NCBI GenBank assembly: GCA_034086985.1
Contig: JAXDZG010000024.1
Coordinates: 1-49,981 of the forward strand
Direction of reading: 5' to 3'
DNA: 49,981 nt
DNA from: Phascolarctobacterium_A sp034086985
GTDB lineage: Bacteria; Bacillota; Negativicutes; Acidaminococcales; Acidaminococcaceae
The position numbers and the translations under genes are program-made. Of this stretch, positions 29,224 through 38,438 are shown one piece after another. How positions within the stretch are numbered: the stretch's first letter is position 1; the number at the start of each line of letters is the position of its first letter. The notes below the pieces were generated by a model. It had not been told where the DNA came from. It ran no database searches and saw nothing but the letters and a program-made list of their open reading frames with translations.

Positions 29224-30156
29224 ATGGAATTTAAACATACGAGCATCCTGTTTAAGGAAAGCGTAGAATTTCTCATTACAGATAAAAATGGTATTTATGT
29301 GGACTGCACCATGGGCGGTGCGGGGCACACCTGTGGCTTTGCTTCCCAGCTGGAGGCAGGGGGCCTCATCCTAGGCATCGACCAGGACGACGATGCTATT
29401 AAGGTAGCCTCGGAGCGCCTCTTAGGCAAATTTCCTTGCCAGACCAAGGTGGCCAAGTCCAATTTTAAAAACTTTGCCAAGGTTCTAGACGAGCTGGGCA
29501 TTGATAAAATCGACGGTATCTTTTTTGACCTGGGCGTCTCCAGCTACCAACTGGATTGTCCGGAGCGGGGTTTTAGCTATATGCATAACGGGCCGCTGGA
29601 CATGCGTATGAACCAGGAGGCCAAGCTGGACGCCGCTTACGTGGTCAATAATTATAAAGAGGAAGAGCTTGCGGAAATTATCCACAAATATGGTGAGGAG
29701 CGCTGGAGTAAGCGCATCGCCCAATTTATAGTGTCCGCGCGTAAGGAAAAGCCTCTCACCACTACCTTCGAGCTGGTGGATGTGATTAAAAAGGCTATTC
29801 CTAAGGGAGCACGCATCGATGGCCCTCATCCTGCCAAACGCACCTTTCAAGCTATTCGCATTGAGGTGAATAACGAGCTGGGTATTTTAGCTGACACCAT
29901 GGAGACTGCGGTGGAGCGCTTAAAAAGCGGCGGTCGCATCGGCGTCATCACCTTCCATTCCTTAGAGGACAGAATCATTAAGCAGACCTTTGCCAAATTA
30001 GTAAAAGGCTGTACCTGTCCGCCCCAGCTGCCGGTGTGCGTATGTGGGAAAAAACCAGTTTTAAAGAAAGCGGGCAATATGGTTCCTTCCGCCGCCGAGG
30101 TGGAGGAAAATCCCCGTTCTCGCAGTGCTAGACTGCGCTATGCTATCAAGATTTAA
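29224..30156 (+). CDS. rsmH: 16S rRNA m4C1402 methyltransferase RsmH
   Basis: 310 residues, standard for RsmH (MraW). Motif I DCTMGGAGHT binds SAM; FFDLGVSSYQLDCPERGFSY and GPLDMRM follow; the C terminus has ITFHSLEDRIIKQTF and NPRSRSARLR. It methylates N4 of C1402 in the P site of the 30S subunit. The ATG at 29224 has GGGGTG six bases upstream; a GTG three codons earlier overlaps that site. Confidence 0.95.
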   Translation: MEFKHTSILFKESVEFLITDKNGIYVDCTMGGAGHTCGFASQLEAGGLILGIDQDDDAIKVASERLLGKFPCQTKVAKSNFKNFAKVLDELGIDKIDGIFFDLGVSSYQLDCPERGFSYMHNGPLDMRMNQEAKLDAAYVVNNYKEEELAEIIHKYGEERWSKRIAQFIVSARKEKPLTTTFELVDVIKKAIPKGARIDGPHPAKRTFQAIRIEVNNELGILADTMETAVERLKSGGRIGVITFHSLEDRIIKQTFAKLVKGCTCPPQLPVCVCGKKPVLKKAGNMVPSAAEVEENPRSRSARLRYAIKI

Positions 30157-30171
30157 GAGGTTGTGTAAGAA

Positions 30172-30594
30172 ATGTTAGCCAGAAAATATGACAATTATGC
30201 TTGGGAAGAGCAGGAGTATCAAGAATATCAACAGTATCAGGAAGCTCCTCAGCTCAGGCAGCAGGAAAAAGTGAATACGGATCCATATCGCGGACTCAGA
30301 AATCGCTTTATGTTCTTTGCCGTAGTGGTTCTGGCGACTTATTTGCTGAGCGTAGTGCGCAGTGAAGCCATGGTGACCTATGGTAGCGAGCTGGTGAGCA
30401 TGCGCAAGCTGGAAACCCAGCTGATCAATAAAAATAATGAGTTGAAAATTGAAGTGGAGCAGCTCAAGGGGCCGGAGCGCATCATTGGCCTGGCTGAGCA
30501 GCACTTGGGTATGAGCGTAGCTCGTAGTAATATTTATGTAAAAGCTCTAGGACAAAAAAATAATGTGAACTCTTTGGCTGTAGCCACTAAATAA
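30172..30594 (+). CDS. ftsL: Cell division protein FtsL
   Basis: 140 residues. The cytosolic N terminus is Gln/Glu/Tyr-rich (EEQEYQEYQQYQEAPQ), one membrane helix lies at about 47-64 (FMFFAVVVLATYLLSVV), and a leucine-zipper coiled coil follows (VSMRKLETQLINKNNELKIE), ending in GLAEQHLGM. This layout, plus position after rsmH, identifies FtsL, partner of FtsQ/DivIB and DivIC/FtsB in the divisome. GAGG precedes the ATG. The PBP gene ftsI normally next is absent. Confidence 0.85.
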   Translation: MLARKYDNYAWEEQEYQEYQQYQEAPQLRQQEKVNTDPYRGLRNRFMFFAVVVLATYLLSVVRSEAMVTYGSELVSMRKLETQLINKNNELKIEVEQLKGPERIIGLAEQHLGMSVARSNIYVKALGQKNNVNSLAVATK

Positions 30595-30620
30595 GCATAG
30601 CCAGAAGCATTGTTTTGTGA

Positions 30621-30665
30621 TATAATTTGATAAGATTTTCGGGGGAGGCAGCCACTTTGGCTGCC
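30621..30665 (+). promoter_or_regulatory. Internal promoter and hairpin between ftsL and murE
   Basis: TATAAT (30621-30626) with no clear -35, then GGCAGCC/GGCTGCC (30647-30653 with 30659-30665) forming a 7-bp hairpin with a pyrimidine-rich tail. It could be a weak attenuator or a processing site. It lies where ftsI would be expected. Confidence 0.4.
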
Positions 30666-30689
30666 CTTTCAATTTAGGAGGTTTCTCAC

Positions 30690-32177
30690 ATGGAAAAGAG
30701 TTTAGCTTCGCTCCTTAATTTATTGCCCAAGGTGCAGGTTTTGGGCAGCTCTGAGAAGGTTATTACCGATGTAACTGCGGACTCTCGCACTGTGCAGGCA
30801 GGCAGCCTGTTCATTGCTCTGAGAGGCGCAACCGTTGACGGACATAAATTTGTACTCATGGCAGCCCAAAAGGGCGCTGTGGCAGCTTTAGTGGAGGAGG
30901 TGCCTGCGGAGGTTCCTGAGGGCTTAACTCTGCTCGTGGTAGAGGATACTCGCGCAGCCATGGAAATAATCACTCCCTATTTCTATGATTATCCAGGCAA
31001 GCGCCTGCGCATGATCGGCGTTACCGGTACCAATGGCAAGACCACCACTACCAATATCATCCGCATGATTTTGCGCAAGGCTGGCTATAAGGTGGGCCTG
31101 ATTGGTACTATCAACATCATGATCGAGGATGAAGAAACTGTCAGCCACAATACCACACCCGATGTGGTGGATTTGCAAAAGACCTTGTACGCTATGGTGT
31201 GCGCTGGCTGTGACTACTGCGTCATGGAAGTTTCCAGTCATGCCCTGGCCTTAAAGCGTGTGGCTGGCATAGAATATGACTGTGCTGTGTTGACCAATAT
31301 TACCCAGGATCACCTGGATTTTCATAAGACCATGGAAAACTATCGCGATGCCAAGAGCTTGCTTTTTGAGCATCTCACCGATGGTGACAAGCCCAATAAA
31401 AACGCTGTTTTCAATATGGATGACCCCAGCTCCGCCATTATTAAGGCGCGCACCAAGGCCCATGTGTTGACCTATGGCAAGGGTCATGAGAACGATATTT
31501 ATCCCTTGAGCTTCACCGTGGCTCCCAAGCATATGCAGCTGGCCTTGGCAACCCCGGCCGGTGAGATGGACTTGGAGCTGAAGATTACCGGCGAGTTCAA
31601 TGTGTACAACGTTATGGGTGCTGTGGCAGCCATGCTGGCGGAAAATATCAGCAAGGAAATTATTATTTCCGTGCTGGATGGCTTCGACGGCGTGCCCGGT
31701 CGCTTCCAGCTGGTGGAAGCTGGCCAGCCCTACACCGTTATTGTGGACTATGCCCACACTCCTGATGGACTTGAAAATGTGCTCAAAACGGCGCGCTCCA
31801 TCACCAGAGGCAAGCTGTGGGCTGTCTTTGGCTGCGGTGGCGACCGCGACAACAAGAAGCGTCCCATCATGGGCGGCTTGGCTCTGGAGCTGGCCGATAA
31901 AGTGGTAGTCACCAGCGACAATCCTCGTACCGAGGATCCGGAGCTGATTATTGACGAGATTTTCACCGCGCTGCAAAGCGTGCCGGAGGGCAAGGAGGTT
32001 TTCCGCCTCTCCGATAGAAGGGAAGCCATTCACTTTGCACTGGCTCATGCTGCGGAAGATGACGTGATCATGATCGCTGGCAAGGGCCACGAAAACTACC
32101 AGATTTTGAAGGACAGAACCATTCATTTCGATGATAAAGAGGTTGTTTTAGAATATTGGAGTGATAAAAAATGCTAA
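30690..32177 (+). CDS. murE: UDP-MurNAc-tripeptide synthetase MurE (meso-DAP type)
   Basis: 495 residues. ATP loop GVTGTNGKTTT near 111-121, NITQDHLDFHKTMENY, YAHTPDGLENVL, and SDNPRTEDPELII in the C-terminal domain. The DNPR Arg recognises meso-diaminopimelate, so the enzyme adds DAP to UDP-MurNAc-L-Ala-D-Glu in the cytosol. AGGAGG lies 9 bases before the ATG. Its end overlaps murF by 7 bases. Confidence 0.95.
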   Translation: MEKSLASLLNLLPKVQVLGSSEKVITDVTADSRTVQAGSLFIALRGATVDGHKFVLMAAQKGAVAALVEEVPAEVPEGLTLLVVEDTRAAMEIITPYFYDYPGKRLRMIGVTGTNGKTTTTNIIRMILRKAGYKVGLIGTINIMIEDEETVSHNTTPDVVDLQKTLYAMVCAGCDYCVMEVSSHALALKRVAGIEYDCAVLTNITQDHLDFHKTMENYRDAKSLLFEHLTDGDKPNKNAVFNMDDPSSAIIKARTKAHVLTYGKGHENDIYPLSFTVAPKHMQLALATPAGEMDLELKITGEFNVYNVMGAVAAMLAENISKEIIISVLDGFDGVPGRFQLVEAGQPYTVIVDYAHTPDGLENVLKTARSITRGKLWAVFGCGGDRDNKKRPIMGGLALELADKVVVTSDNPRTEDPELIIDEIFTALQSVPEGKEVFRLSDRREAIHFALAHAAEDDVIMIAGKGHENYQILKDRTIHFDDKEVVLEYWSDKKC

Positions 32178-33535
32178 AGGCTAGTGAGATCATAGCAGCA
32201 ACCGGCGCTGTGCGCGAGGATTTTGCCTTTACCGGCGTCACCACCGACTCCCGTGCGGTACAGCCCGGTGAGCTTTTTGTAGCCTTAAAGGGCGGCAATT
32301 TTGATGGTCATGACTACTGCGCCAAGGCCGTGGCGCTGGGCGCCGCCGGCGTGGTTATTTCCCACGATATCGAGCCCTTGCCTGCAGGCGTTGCAGTATT
32401 TAAAGTAGAAGATACCTTGAAGGCTTACCAAGCCATGGCTCGTGCTTACAGACGCCAACAGAAAGACCTGAAGGTTTTCGCTATCACCGGCTCCAACGGC
32501 AAGACCTCTACCAAGGATTTGTTGGCTGCCTGCTTGGGCGCAAAATATAATGTAGTAAAAACTCAGGGCAATTTTAATAACGAGATTGGTTTGCCCAAAA
32601 CCCTGCTATCCATTAAGCCTGATACGGATATTGCTGTAGTAGAAATGGGCATGCGCGGTTTGGGACAAATCGCGGAGCTGTGTGAGATTGCTGAGCCCGA
32701 TAGCGGCCTCATCACCAATGTGGGTGAAACCCACATGGAGCTACTGGGCAGCATGGAAAATATTGGCAAGGCCAAGAGCGAAATCGTTGTGGACTTGCCG
32801 GCGGATGGCTTCGCCGTCCTGAACGGCGACAACGAGTTCGTGGTAAAGGCCGCTAGGCTAACCAAGGCCAAGGTAGTCTACTTTGGCCTTGGCGAGAATT
32901 GCGATTATCGCGGCAGCGAAATCGCAACCTCTGCTATGGGCACTACCTTCGTGTGCACGGAAAAAGCCACGGGCAAAAGCGTGAAGGTACGCCTACAGCT
33001 GATAGGCGAGCATAATGTGTATAATGCGCTGTCCGCCATCGCTGGAGCAGCATGCTACGGCGTAGATATGGAGACTAGCGCCAAGGCGTTAGCCACGGCG
33101 CGGCTCACAGGTAGTCGCCAAGAGATTATCTATATTGGCGACATCACCTTTATCAATGACGCTTATAATGCTAGCCCCGCCTCCATGGAGGCGGCGCTGA
33201 AGACCCTGGCGGAGGCCAAGAAGGCCAACCACGGCAAGGGTCGTACCATTGCCGTATTGGCCGATATGCTGGAGCTGGGCAATATCAGCGAGGATGCCCA
33301 TCGTCGCGTAGGTAAGTGGGCGGTGGAGTATGGTGTGGATTACGTGCTGACCTATGGCAAGGACGCTGCCTATATTTCCGACGAGGTGGCTAAGCTCGGC
33401 GGCAAAACCTCCCACTGCGCTAGCCGCCAGGAGGCGGCGGATAACCTGCGCTTTATGGCGGATGCAGGGGATATTATCCTCTTAAAGGGCTCCAACTCCA
33501 TGCAGGTTGGCAAGATGCTAGAACTGTTTAAATAA
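32171..33535 (+). CDS. murF: UDP-MurNAc-pentapeptide synthetase MurF
   Basis: 454 residues. ATP loop ITGSNGKTSTKD near 98-109, NNEIGLPKTLL, VVEMGMRGLGQI, INDAYNASPASMEAAL, and the C-terminal LLKGSNSMQVGKML. It adds D-Ala-D-Ala to the tripeptide precursor, the last cytosolic step before lipid I. It starts inside the end of murE, so the two are translationally coupled; GTGATAAAA before the ATG is a poor ribosome site, in line with coupling. Confidence 0.95.
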   Translation: MLKASEIIAATGAVREDFAFTGVTTDSRAVQPGELFVALKGGNFDGHDYCAKAVALGAAGVVISHDIEPLPAGVAVFKVEDTLKAYQAMARAYRRQQKDLKVFAITGSNGKTSTKDLLAACLGAKYNVVKTQGNFNNEIGLPKTLLSIKPDTDIAVVEMGMRGLGQIAELCEIAEPDSGLITNVGETHMELLGSMENIGKAKSEIVVDLPADGFAVLNGDNEFVVKAARLTKAKVVYFGLGENCDYRGSEIATSAMGTTFVCTEKATGKSVKVRLQLIGEHNVYNALSAIAGAACYGVDMETSAKALATARLTGSRQEIIYIGDITFINDAYNASPASMEAALKTLAEAKKANHGKGRTIAVLADMLELGNISEDAHRRVGKWAVEYGVDYVLTYGKDAAYISDEVAKLGGKTSHCASRQEAADNLRFMADAGDIILLKGSNSMQVGKMLELFK

Positions 33536-33555
33536 ATTTTTTGTGAGGGGAAACT

Positions 33556-34518
33556 ATGTTAAAGCTTGTTCTAATCCCGGTCACCGCATTTATTGTGTGT
33601 GCCCTTATCGGCCCCGTGCTGATACCCTATCTGCATAAATTAAAATTTGGCCAGTCCATCCGCGAATGCGGACCGGCCAGCCATATGAAAAAAAGCGGCA
33701 CCCCCACTATGGGCGGACTGATGATGCTGGCAGCCCTGTTTTTGGCGCTGTTCTGGGGAAAATTCACGCCTCACGTGCTCATCGCCTTGGTGCTGACAAT
33801 GGGCCATGCCCTGATTGGCTTTATTGACGACTACATCAAGGTGGTCATGAAGCGTAATCTGGGCTTAACCGCAAAGCAAAAATTTTTGCTACAGTTTATT
33901 TTGGCCGGCGCCTATGTGTATTTTGCAGAAACCCATTTGCAGAACACGAGCCTGTGGGTACCCTTGCTGAATGTTCACCTTGATTTTGGCTGGGCTTATT
34001 ATGCTTTGGCATTCATTCTTTTAGTAGGTACCACCAACGCGGTTAATTTGACTGACGGTCTAGATGGCCTAGTTTCCTTTGTAAGTATTCCGGTAACCCT
34101 GGCCTATGCTTATATTGCCTATATGCAGGGCATGCTGGATGTGAGCGGCTTTGCGCTGGGCTTGACCGGTGCTTGCTTAGGCTTTTTGCTCTTTAATCGT
34201 CACCCGGCGAAGGTGTTCATGGGTGATACGGGCAGCCTGGCCCTGGGCGGTGGTGTAGCCGCTTTGGCCCTTTTGACTCATACGGAGCTGCTTTTGGTGA
34301 TCATCGGTGGCATCTATGTAGCCGAGGCCACCAGCGTTATTATTCAGGTGGGCTATTTCCGCCTGACCGGTGGCAAGCGTTTCTTTAGAATGGCGCCATT
34401 GCACCATCATTTTGAGCTGGGCGGTTGGAATGAGGTCAAGGTAGTGCGCGTATTTACTTTAATAAGCTTACTGCTTTCCGCTGTGGGCCTGTGGCTCTGG
34501 CTGGCGGCAGTATTATAG
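33556..34518 (+). CDS. mraY: Phospho-MurNAc-pentapeptide translocase MraY
   Basis: 320 residues with about ten membrane helices, the usual length. Conserved loops: GTPTMGGLMML, FIDDYIKVVMKRNLGL (the DD pair near Mg), NAVNLTDGLDGL, FMGDTGSLALGG and MAPLHHHFELGGW. It makes lipid I from UDP-MurNAc-pentapeptide and undecaprenyl phosphate on the inner face of the membrane. GAGGGG precedes the ATG; murD follows after 12 bases. Confidence 0.96.
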   Translation: MLKLVLIPVTAFIVCALIGPVLIPYLHKLKFGQSIRECGPASHMKKSGTPTMGGLMMLAALFLALFWGKFTPHVLIALVLTMGHALIGFIDDYIKVVMKRNLGLTAKQKFLLQFILAGAYVYFAETHLQNTSLWVPLLNVHLDFGWAYYALAFILLVGTTNAVNLTDGLDGLVSFVSIPVTLAYAYIAYMQGMLDVSGFALGLTGACLGFLLFNRHPAKVFMGDTGSLALGGGVAALALLTHTELLLVIIGGIYVAEATSVIIQVGYFRLTGGKRFFRMAPLHHHFELGGWNEVKVVRVFTLISLLLSAVGLWLWLAAVL

Positions 34519-34530
34519 GAGGCACTGAAC

Positions 34531-35910
34531 ATGACGGGCGTGGAAAACGAAAAGGATAGAGCTGTAATTGTATATGGTGCAGGCATTAGCGGTCGCGGCG
34601 CGGCTGAGGTGCTGGCCCGTCATGGGCAGCAGGTATTTTTGTATAACGATAACCCCTGCACTATTGAGGAGCCGTTGCTGGCGGCCATCAGGGCTGTGGG
34701 CGGCGATTTAATTATCGGCGAGGAAGCCTTTGCAAAGGCTTTAGCCGAGGCAGGCATGGTGGTGCTATCACCGGGCGTGCCCTGCGACAACATGAATGTG
34801 CTGCTGGCAGAGCTTGTCAGCGGCGTAGAGGTCATCAGCGAGGTAGAGATGGCCTACCGCATCTATGATGGACATATGGCGGCCATCACCGGCACCAATG
34901 GCAAGACCACGACCACTACCATCGTGGGCGAGATGTTCAAGCGTTTGCCCGTGCCCAGCGCTGTAGGTGGCAATATTGGCCTGGCTCTGTCCAAGGAAGT
35001 GGAGGGCCTCACGGAGGATGCCTGGCTGGCAGCGGAGCTCAGCAGCTTCCAATTGGAAAAGGTCAGCACCTTCCGTCCCGATATCGCTGTGGTTTTAAAT
35101 TTGACGCCGGACCATTTGGAGCGTCATCATACTATGAGAGCCTACGGCGAGGCGAAAAAGAATATTTTCCGCCAGCAAAGCGTGGGCCAAATCACCGTCC
35201 TCAATTACGATGACCCTGAGGTAAGAACCTGGGCCAAGGATAGTGATGGTACAATTTGCTTTTTTAGTAGAAAAACCGTTTTGGAGCAAGGAATTTTTAT
35301 GCAAAACGGTAATTTTGTGATAAAATGGAATAATACAACAAAGGTTGTTTGTAATATAGACGAGCTGCATCTGTTTGGCGGTCACAACGAGGAAAATGTG
35401 CTGGCTGCTATTGCCTGCGGCTTCTTTGCTCATGTACCGGTGGAGGAGATGGCGGATGTGCTGCGCAATTTCCGCAGCATTGAGCATCGCCTGGAATATG
35501 TGCGCACCATTAAGGGCGTGCCCTATTATAACGATTCCAAGGCTACCAATACTGACTCCACCATCAAGGCGCTGGAGGCCTTTGACAAGGGACACATCAT
35601 CCTTTTGGCCGGCGGTCACGACAAGCTGACGGAGCTGGAGCCCATGATGGCCCTAGTCAAGGAAAAATGCGATGCTCTCATCCTTTTGGGCGAGGCCAAG
35701 GAGCGCTTTTTTGAGGCTGCTAAGGCTGCCAAGGTGGGCAATATTCTGCTGGCGGACTCCTTTGAGGACGCTGTCAACAAGGCCTATGCTATGGCTGAAG
35801 CGCCCCAAGTGGTGCTGCTTTCCCCTGCTTGCTCGTCCTATGATATGTTTAAAAACTACCCTGAGCGCGGACGCTATTTTAAACAATTGGTAAATGCTTT
35901 GCCCGAATAA
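34531..35910 (+). CDS. murD: UDP-MurNAc-L-alanine:D-glutamate ligase MurD
   Basis: 459 residues. Rossmann-like GAGISGRGAA at the N terminus, SPGVPCDNMNV, ATP loop ITGTNGKTTTTT near 117-128, NLTPDHLERHHTM and the C-terminal LSPACSSYDMFKNYPERG. It adds D-Glu to UDP-MurNAc-L-Ala. TAGGAGGC lies ten bases before the ATG. The flippase/polymerase gene ftsW that usually lies between murD and murG is missing. Confidence 0.95.
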   Translation: MTGVENEKDRAVIVYGAGISGRGAAEVLARHGQQVFLYNDNPCTIEEPLLAAIRAVGGDLIIGEEAFAKALAEAGMVVLSPGVPCDNMNVLLAELVSGVEVISEVEMAYRIYDGHMAAITGTNGKTTTTTIVGEMFKRLPVPSAVGGNIGLALSKEVEGLTEDAWLAAELSSFQLEKVSTFRPDIAVVLNLTPDHLERHHTMRAYGEAKKNIFRQQSVGQITVLNYDDPEVRTWAKDSDGTICFFSRKTVLEQGIFMQNGNFVIKWNNTTKVVCNIDELHLFGGHNEENVLAAIACGFFAHVPVEEMADVLRNFRSIEHRLEYVRTIKGVPYYNDSKATNTDSTIKALEAFDKGHIILLAGGHDKLTELEPMMALVKEKCDALILLGEAKERFFEAAKAAKVGNILLADSFEDAVNKAYAMAEAPQVVLLSPACSSYDMFKNYPERGRYFKQLVNALPE

Positions 35911-35926
35911 GGGAGGAGGAAGCACA

Positions 35927-37030
35927 GTGAAGGTCATTCTTTCCGGTGGGGGCACCGGAGGACATATTTATCCTGCTCTGACCATTGCCGATGAAATCAA
36001 AAAGCTCAATCCCCAGGCGGAGATTAGCTTTGTGGGCACCCAGCAAGGTCTAGAGAAGGACATCATTCCCCGCTATGGTTATCCCTTGAAATTCATAGAG
36101 GTAGCGGGCTTCAAGCGCAGCCTGAGCCTTGATACTCTGCGTAGCGTGGGCAAGCTGTTTTCCGGCTTGTACGATGCTTGGCAAATTATCAAAAAGGAAA
36201 GGCCGGACCTGGTCATCGGCACCGGCGGCTACGTTTGCGGGCCCATCGTCTTCATGGCGGCTATGTATGGCATACCCTGCTGCATTCAGGAGCAGAACGC
36301 TATGCCCGGTGTGACCAATAAGATTTTGTCGCGTTACGTAAAAAAAGTCTTTTTGGGCTATAAGGAGGCAGCCAAATATTTCCATGGTAAAGCGGAGCTG
36401 GTGTACACCGGTAACCCCATCCGCACGGAAATACTCAAGCATGAGCGTGCTGCTGCCTACAAGGAGCTGGGGCTGGATCCCAAGAAGAAAACCATTCTCG
36501 TCTCCGGAGGCAGCCGCGGTGCTCGCAGCATTAACACGGCCATGCTGGAGGCAGAACTGGTCTTATCCGGACGGCAGGAGGTACAGGTGCTTCATGCTAC
36601 CGGCGATGTGAATTATGAAAAATATATGCAGGAAATCACCAAACGGGGTGGTGTGGGCGAGAATATCATCATCAAGCCCTATCTGCATAATATGCCCGTG
36701 GCCCTGGCGGCTGCGGATTTAGCAGTTTTCCGGGCCGGAGCTATCGGCCTGGCGGAGCTGATGGCCAAGGGCGTTCCATCGGTTCTGGTGCCCTATCCCT
36801 ATGCAACGGCGAACCATCAGGAATTCAATGCCCGCGCAGTGGAGGCTAAGGGTGCAGCAAGAGTTATTCTAGACAAGGAGCTCAACGGCGAGCGGATTTT
36901 GGAGGCCATTGAGCATCTGCTTTTACATGCTAAGGAATTGGAGAAGATGCAGGCGGCAGCCAAAAGCTTGGGTAAGCCGCAGGCAGCAGAGACCATTGCC
37001 AAACAGGCCTTGGCTCTGATTAAAAAATAG
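35927..37030 (+). CDS. murG: UDP-GlcNAc:lipid I GlcNAc transferase MurG
   Basis: 367 residues from a GTG at 35927 with GGAGGAGG seven bases upstream. The GT-B fold markers are present: LSGGGTGGHIYPAL at 5-18, GTGGYVCGPIV, QEQNAMPGVTN, SGGSRGARSIN and RAGAIGLAELMAKGVPSVL, which binds UDP-GlcNAc. It converts lipid I to lipid II on the inner face of the membrane. murC starts 14 bases after its stop. Confidence 0.95.
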   Translation: MKVILSGGGTGGHIYPALTIADEIKKLNPQAEISFVGTQQGLEKDIIPRYGYPLKFIEVAGFKRSLSLDTLRSVGKLFSGLYDAWQIIKKERPDLVIGTGGYVCGPIVFMAAMYGIPCCIQEQNAMPGVTNKILSRYVKKVFLGYKEAAKYFHGKAELVYTGNPIRTEILKHERAAAYKELGLDPKKKTILVSGGSRGARSINTAMLEAELVLSGRQEVQVLHATGDVNYEKYMQEITKRGGVGENIIIKPYLHNMPVALAAADLAVFRAGAIGLAELMAKGVPSVLVPYPYATANHQEFNARAVEAKGAARVILDKELNGERILEAIEHLLLHAKELEKMQAAAKSLGKPQAAETIAKQALALIKK

Positions 37031-37043
37031 GGAGGGTCTTCTT

Positions 37044-38438
37044 GTGGCTGAGAACAAGCTAGCTAATCTGCATAATATACATTTTATCGGCATTGGTGGC
37101 GCTGGTATGAGCGCATTGGCCTACGTGCTGATTAAACGTGGTTACGACGTGAGCGGCTCCGATTTGAACGCTGGTCACATGTCTGCACACTTGGCGGAGG
37201 AGGGTGCCATGGTCTATATGGGCCACGACGCCTGTCAAGTAGATGGTGCTGATGGGGTGGTTATTTCCACAGCTATCCATGCCAATAATCCTGAGCTGGT
37301 GGCAGCTCAAAAAAAGGGTATTCCGGTGCTGCACCGCAGTGATGTTTTGGCTGCGCTGCTTAATGATGCTGATGGTGTGGCTGTGGCCGGTGCCCATGGC
37401 AAAACCACGACCAGCGCCATGATTTCCTGCATTGCTGTTGAAAGTGGCGTGGATCCCACCGTAGTTATCGGTGGCGAGGTAGCAAGCCTGGGCGGTAATG
37501 CCTTAAACGGCAAGGGTCCTCACGTGATTGCTGAAGCTGACGAAAGCGACGGCTCCTTCCTGAAATTCTATCCTCGTTTGGCCGTAGTAACCAATATTGA
37601 GGACGACCATCTGGACCATTATGGTACGGAGGAAAATATTTACCAGGCCTTTAAGCAATTCTTGGGCAATATCAAGGAGGGCGGTAAGGCTATTTTGTGC
37701 GTGGATAATCCCAAGGTGCGCCGCTTGGCACAGGAAACGGAAAAGACTGTGCTGACCTATGGCATGATAGGCGAGGGCGCTGACTATACCGCGCGTAATA
37801 TTACCTATGATGTGCATGGCACCACCTATGAGCTTTATTACCATGATAAATTCGTGACCGAGGTACATTTAGTGGTGCCCGGTCGTCATAATGTGCTCAA
37901 TTCCATGGGTGCCTTTGCGGCAGCGCGGGAAATGGGCATTGAGGTGGAGAAGATTTTGGCTTCTCTGAAAAAATTTGGCGGTGCGAAGCGTCGCTTTGAA
38001 ACTAAGGGCAAGGTGGACGGCGTTTGGGTTGTAGATGACTATGCTCATCATCCCACGGAAATCGGCGTGACCATCAAGGCTGCGTTGCAAACCAAGCCGG
38101 AGCGCCTGCTTTGCGTTTTCCAGCCCCATCGCTACACCCGCACCAAGCTGCTTTTTGACGAGTTCTGCGAGTGCTTTAGAGGCTGTGACGAGCTAGTTAT
38201 TGTAGATGTTTATTCCGCCGGTGAGGACCCCATTGCCGGCACTAATAGTGCTAAATTGGTCGAAGGCATTAAGGCTGCCACTGGCCAAAGGGTGCTCTAT
38301 ATTCCCCGCCTCTCCAAGGCTGAGGAATATCTGCAGGAGCAGGCCCAGACTGGCGATTTGATTATGACCATCGGCGCCGGTGATGTGTTCAAAATCGGCG
38401 AGGAATTAGTAAGAGAATTGGAGCGTAATGCAAAATGA
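37044..38438 (+). CDS. murC: UDP-MurNAc:L-alanine ligase MurC
   Basis: 464 residues from a GTG with GGAGGG seven bases upstream. FIGIGGAGMSALA at the N terminus, ATP loop VAGAHGKTTTSAM, DESDGSFLKFYP, NIEDDHLDHYGT, DDYAHHPTEI and FQPHRYTRTK. It starts the peptide stem by adding L-Ala. Its stop overlaps the ddl start (ATGA). A murB gene, often found after murC in Firmicutes, is absent here. Confidence 0.96.
   Translation: MAENKLANLHNIHFIGIGGAGMSALAYVLIKRGYDVSGSDLNAGHMSAHLAEEGAMVYMGHDACQVDGADGVVISTAIHANNPELVAAQKKGIPVLHRSDVLAALLNDADGVAVAGAHGKTTTSAMISCIAVESGVDPTVVIGGEVASLGGNALNGKGPHVIAEADESDGSFLKFYPRLAVVTNIEDDHLDHYGTEENIYQAFKQFLGNIKEGGKAILCVDNPKVRRLAQETEKTVLTYGMIGEGADYTARNITYDVHGTTYELYYHDKFVTEVHLVVPGRHNVLNSMGAFAAAREMGIEVEKILASLKKFGGAKRRFETKGKVDGVWVVDDYAHHPTEIGVTIKAALQTKPERLLCVFQPHRYTRTKLLFDEFCECFRGCDELVIVDVYSAGEDPIAGTNSAKLVEGIKAATGQRVLYIPRLSKAEEYLQEQAQTGDLIMTIGAGDVFKIGEELVRELERNAK

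Noticed and set aside
31600..31908. Alternative-frame ORF inside murE
   Set aside because: Shadow of murE, with unlikely composition (many Trp, Cys and Arg).
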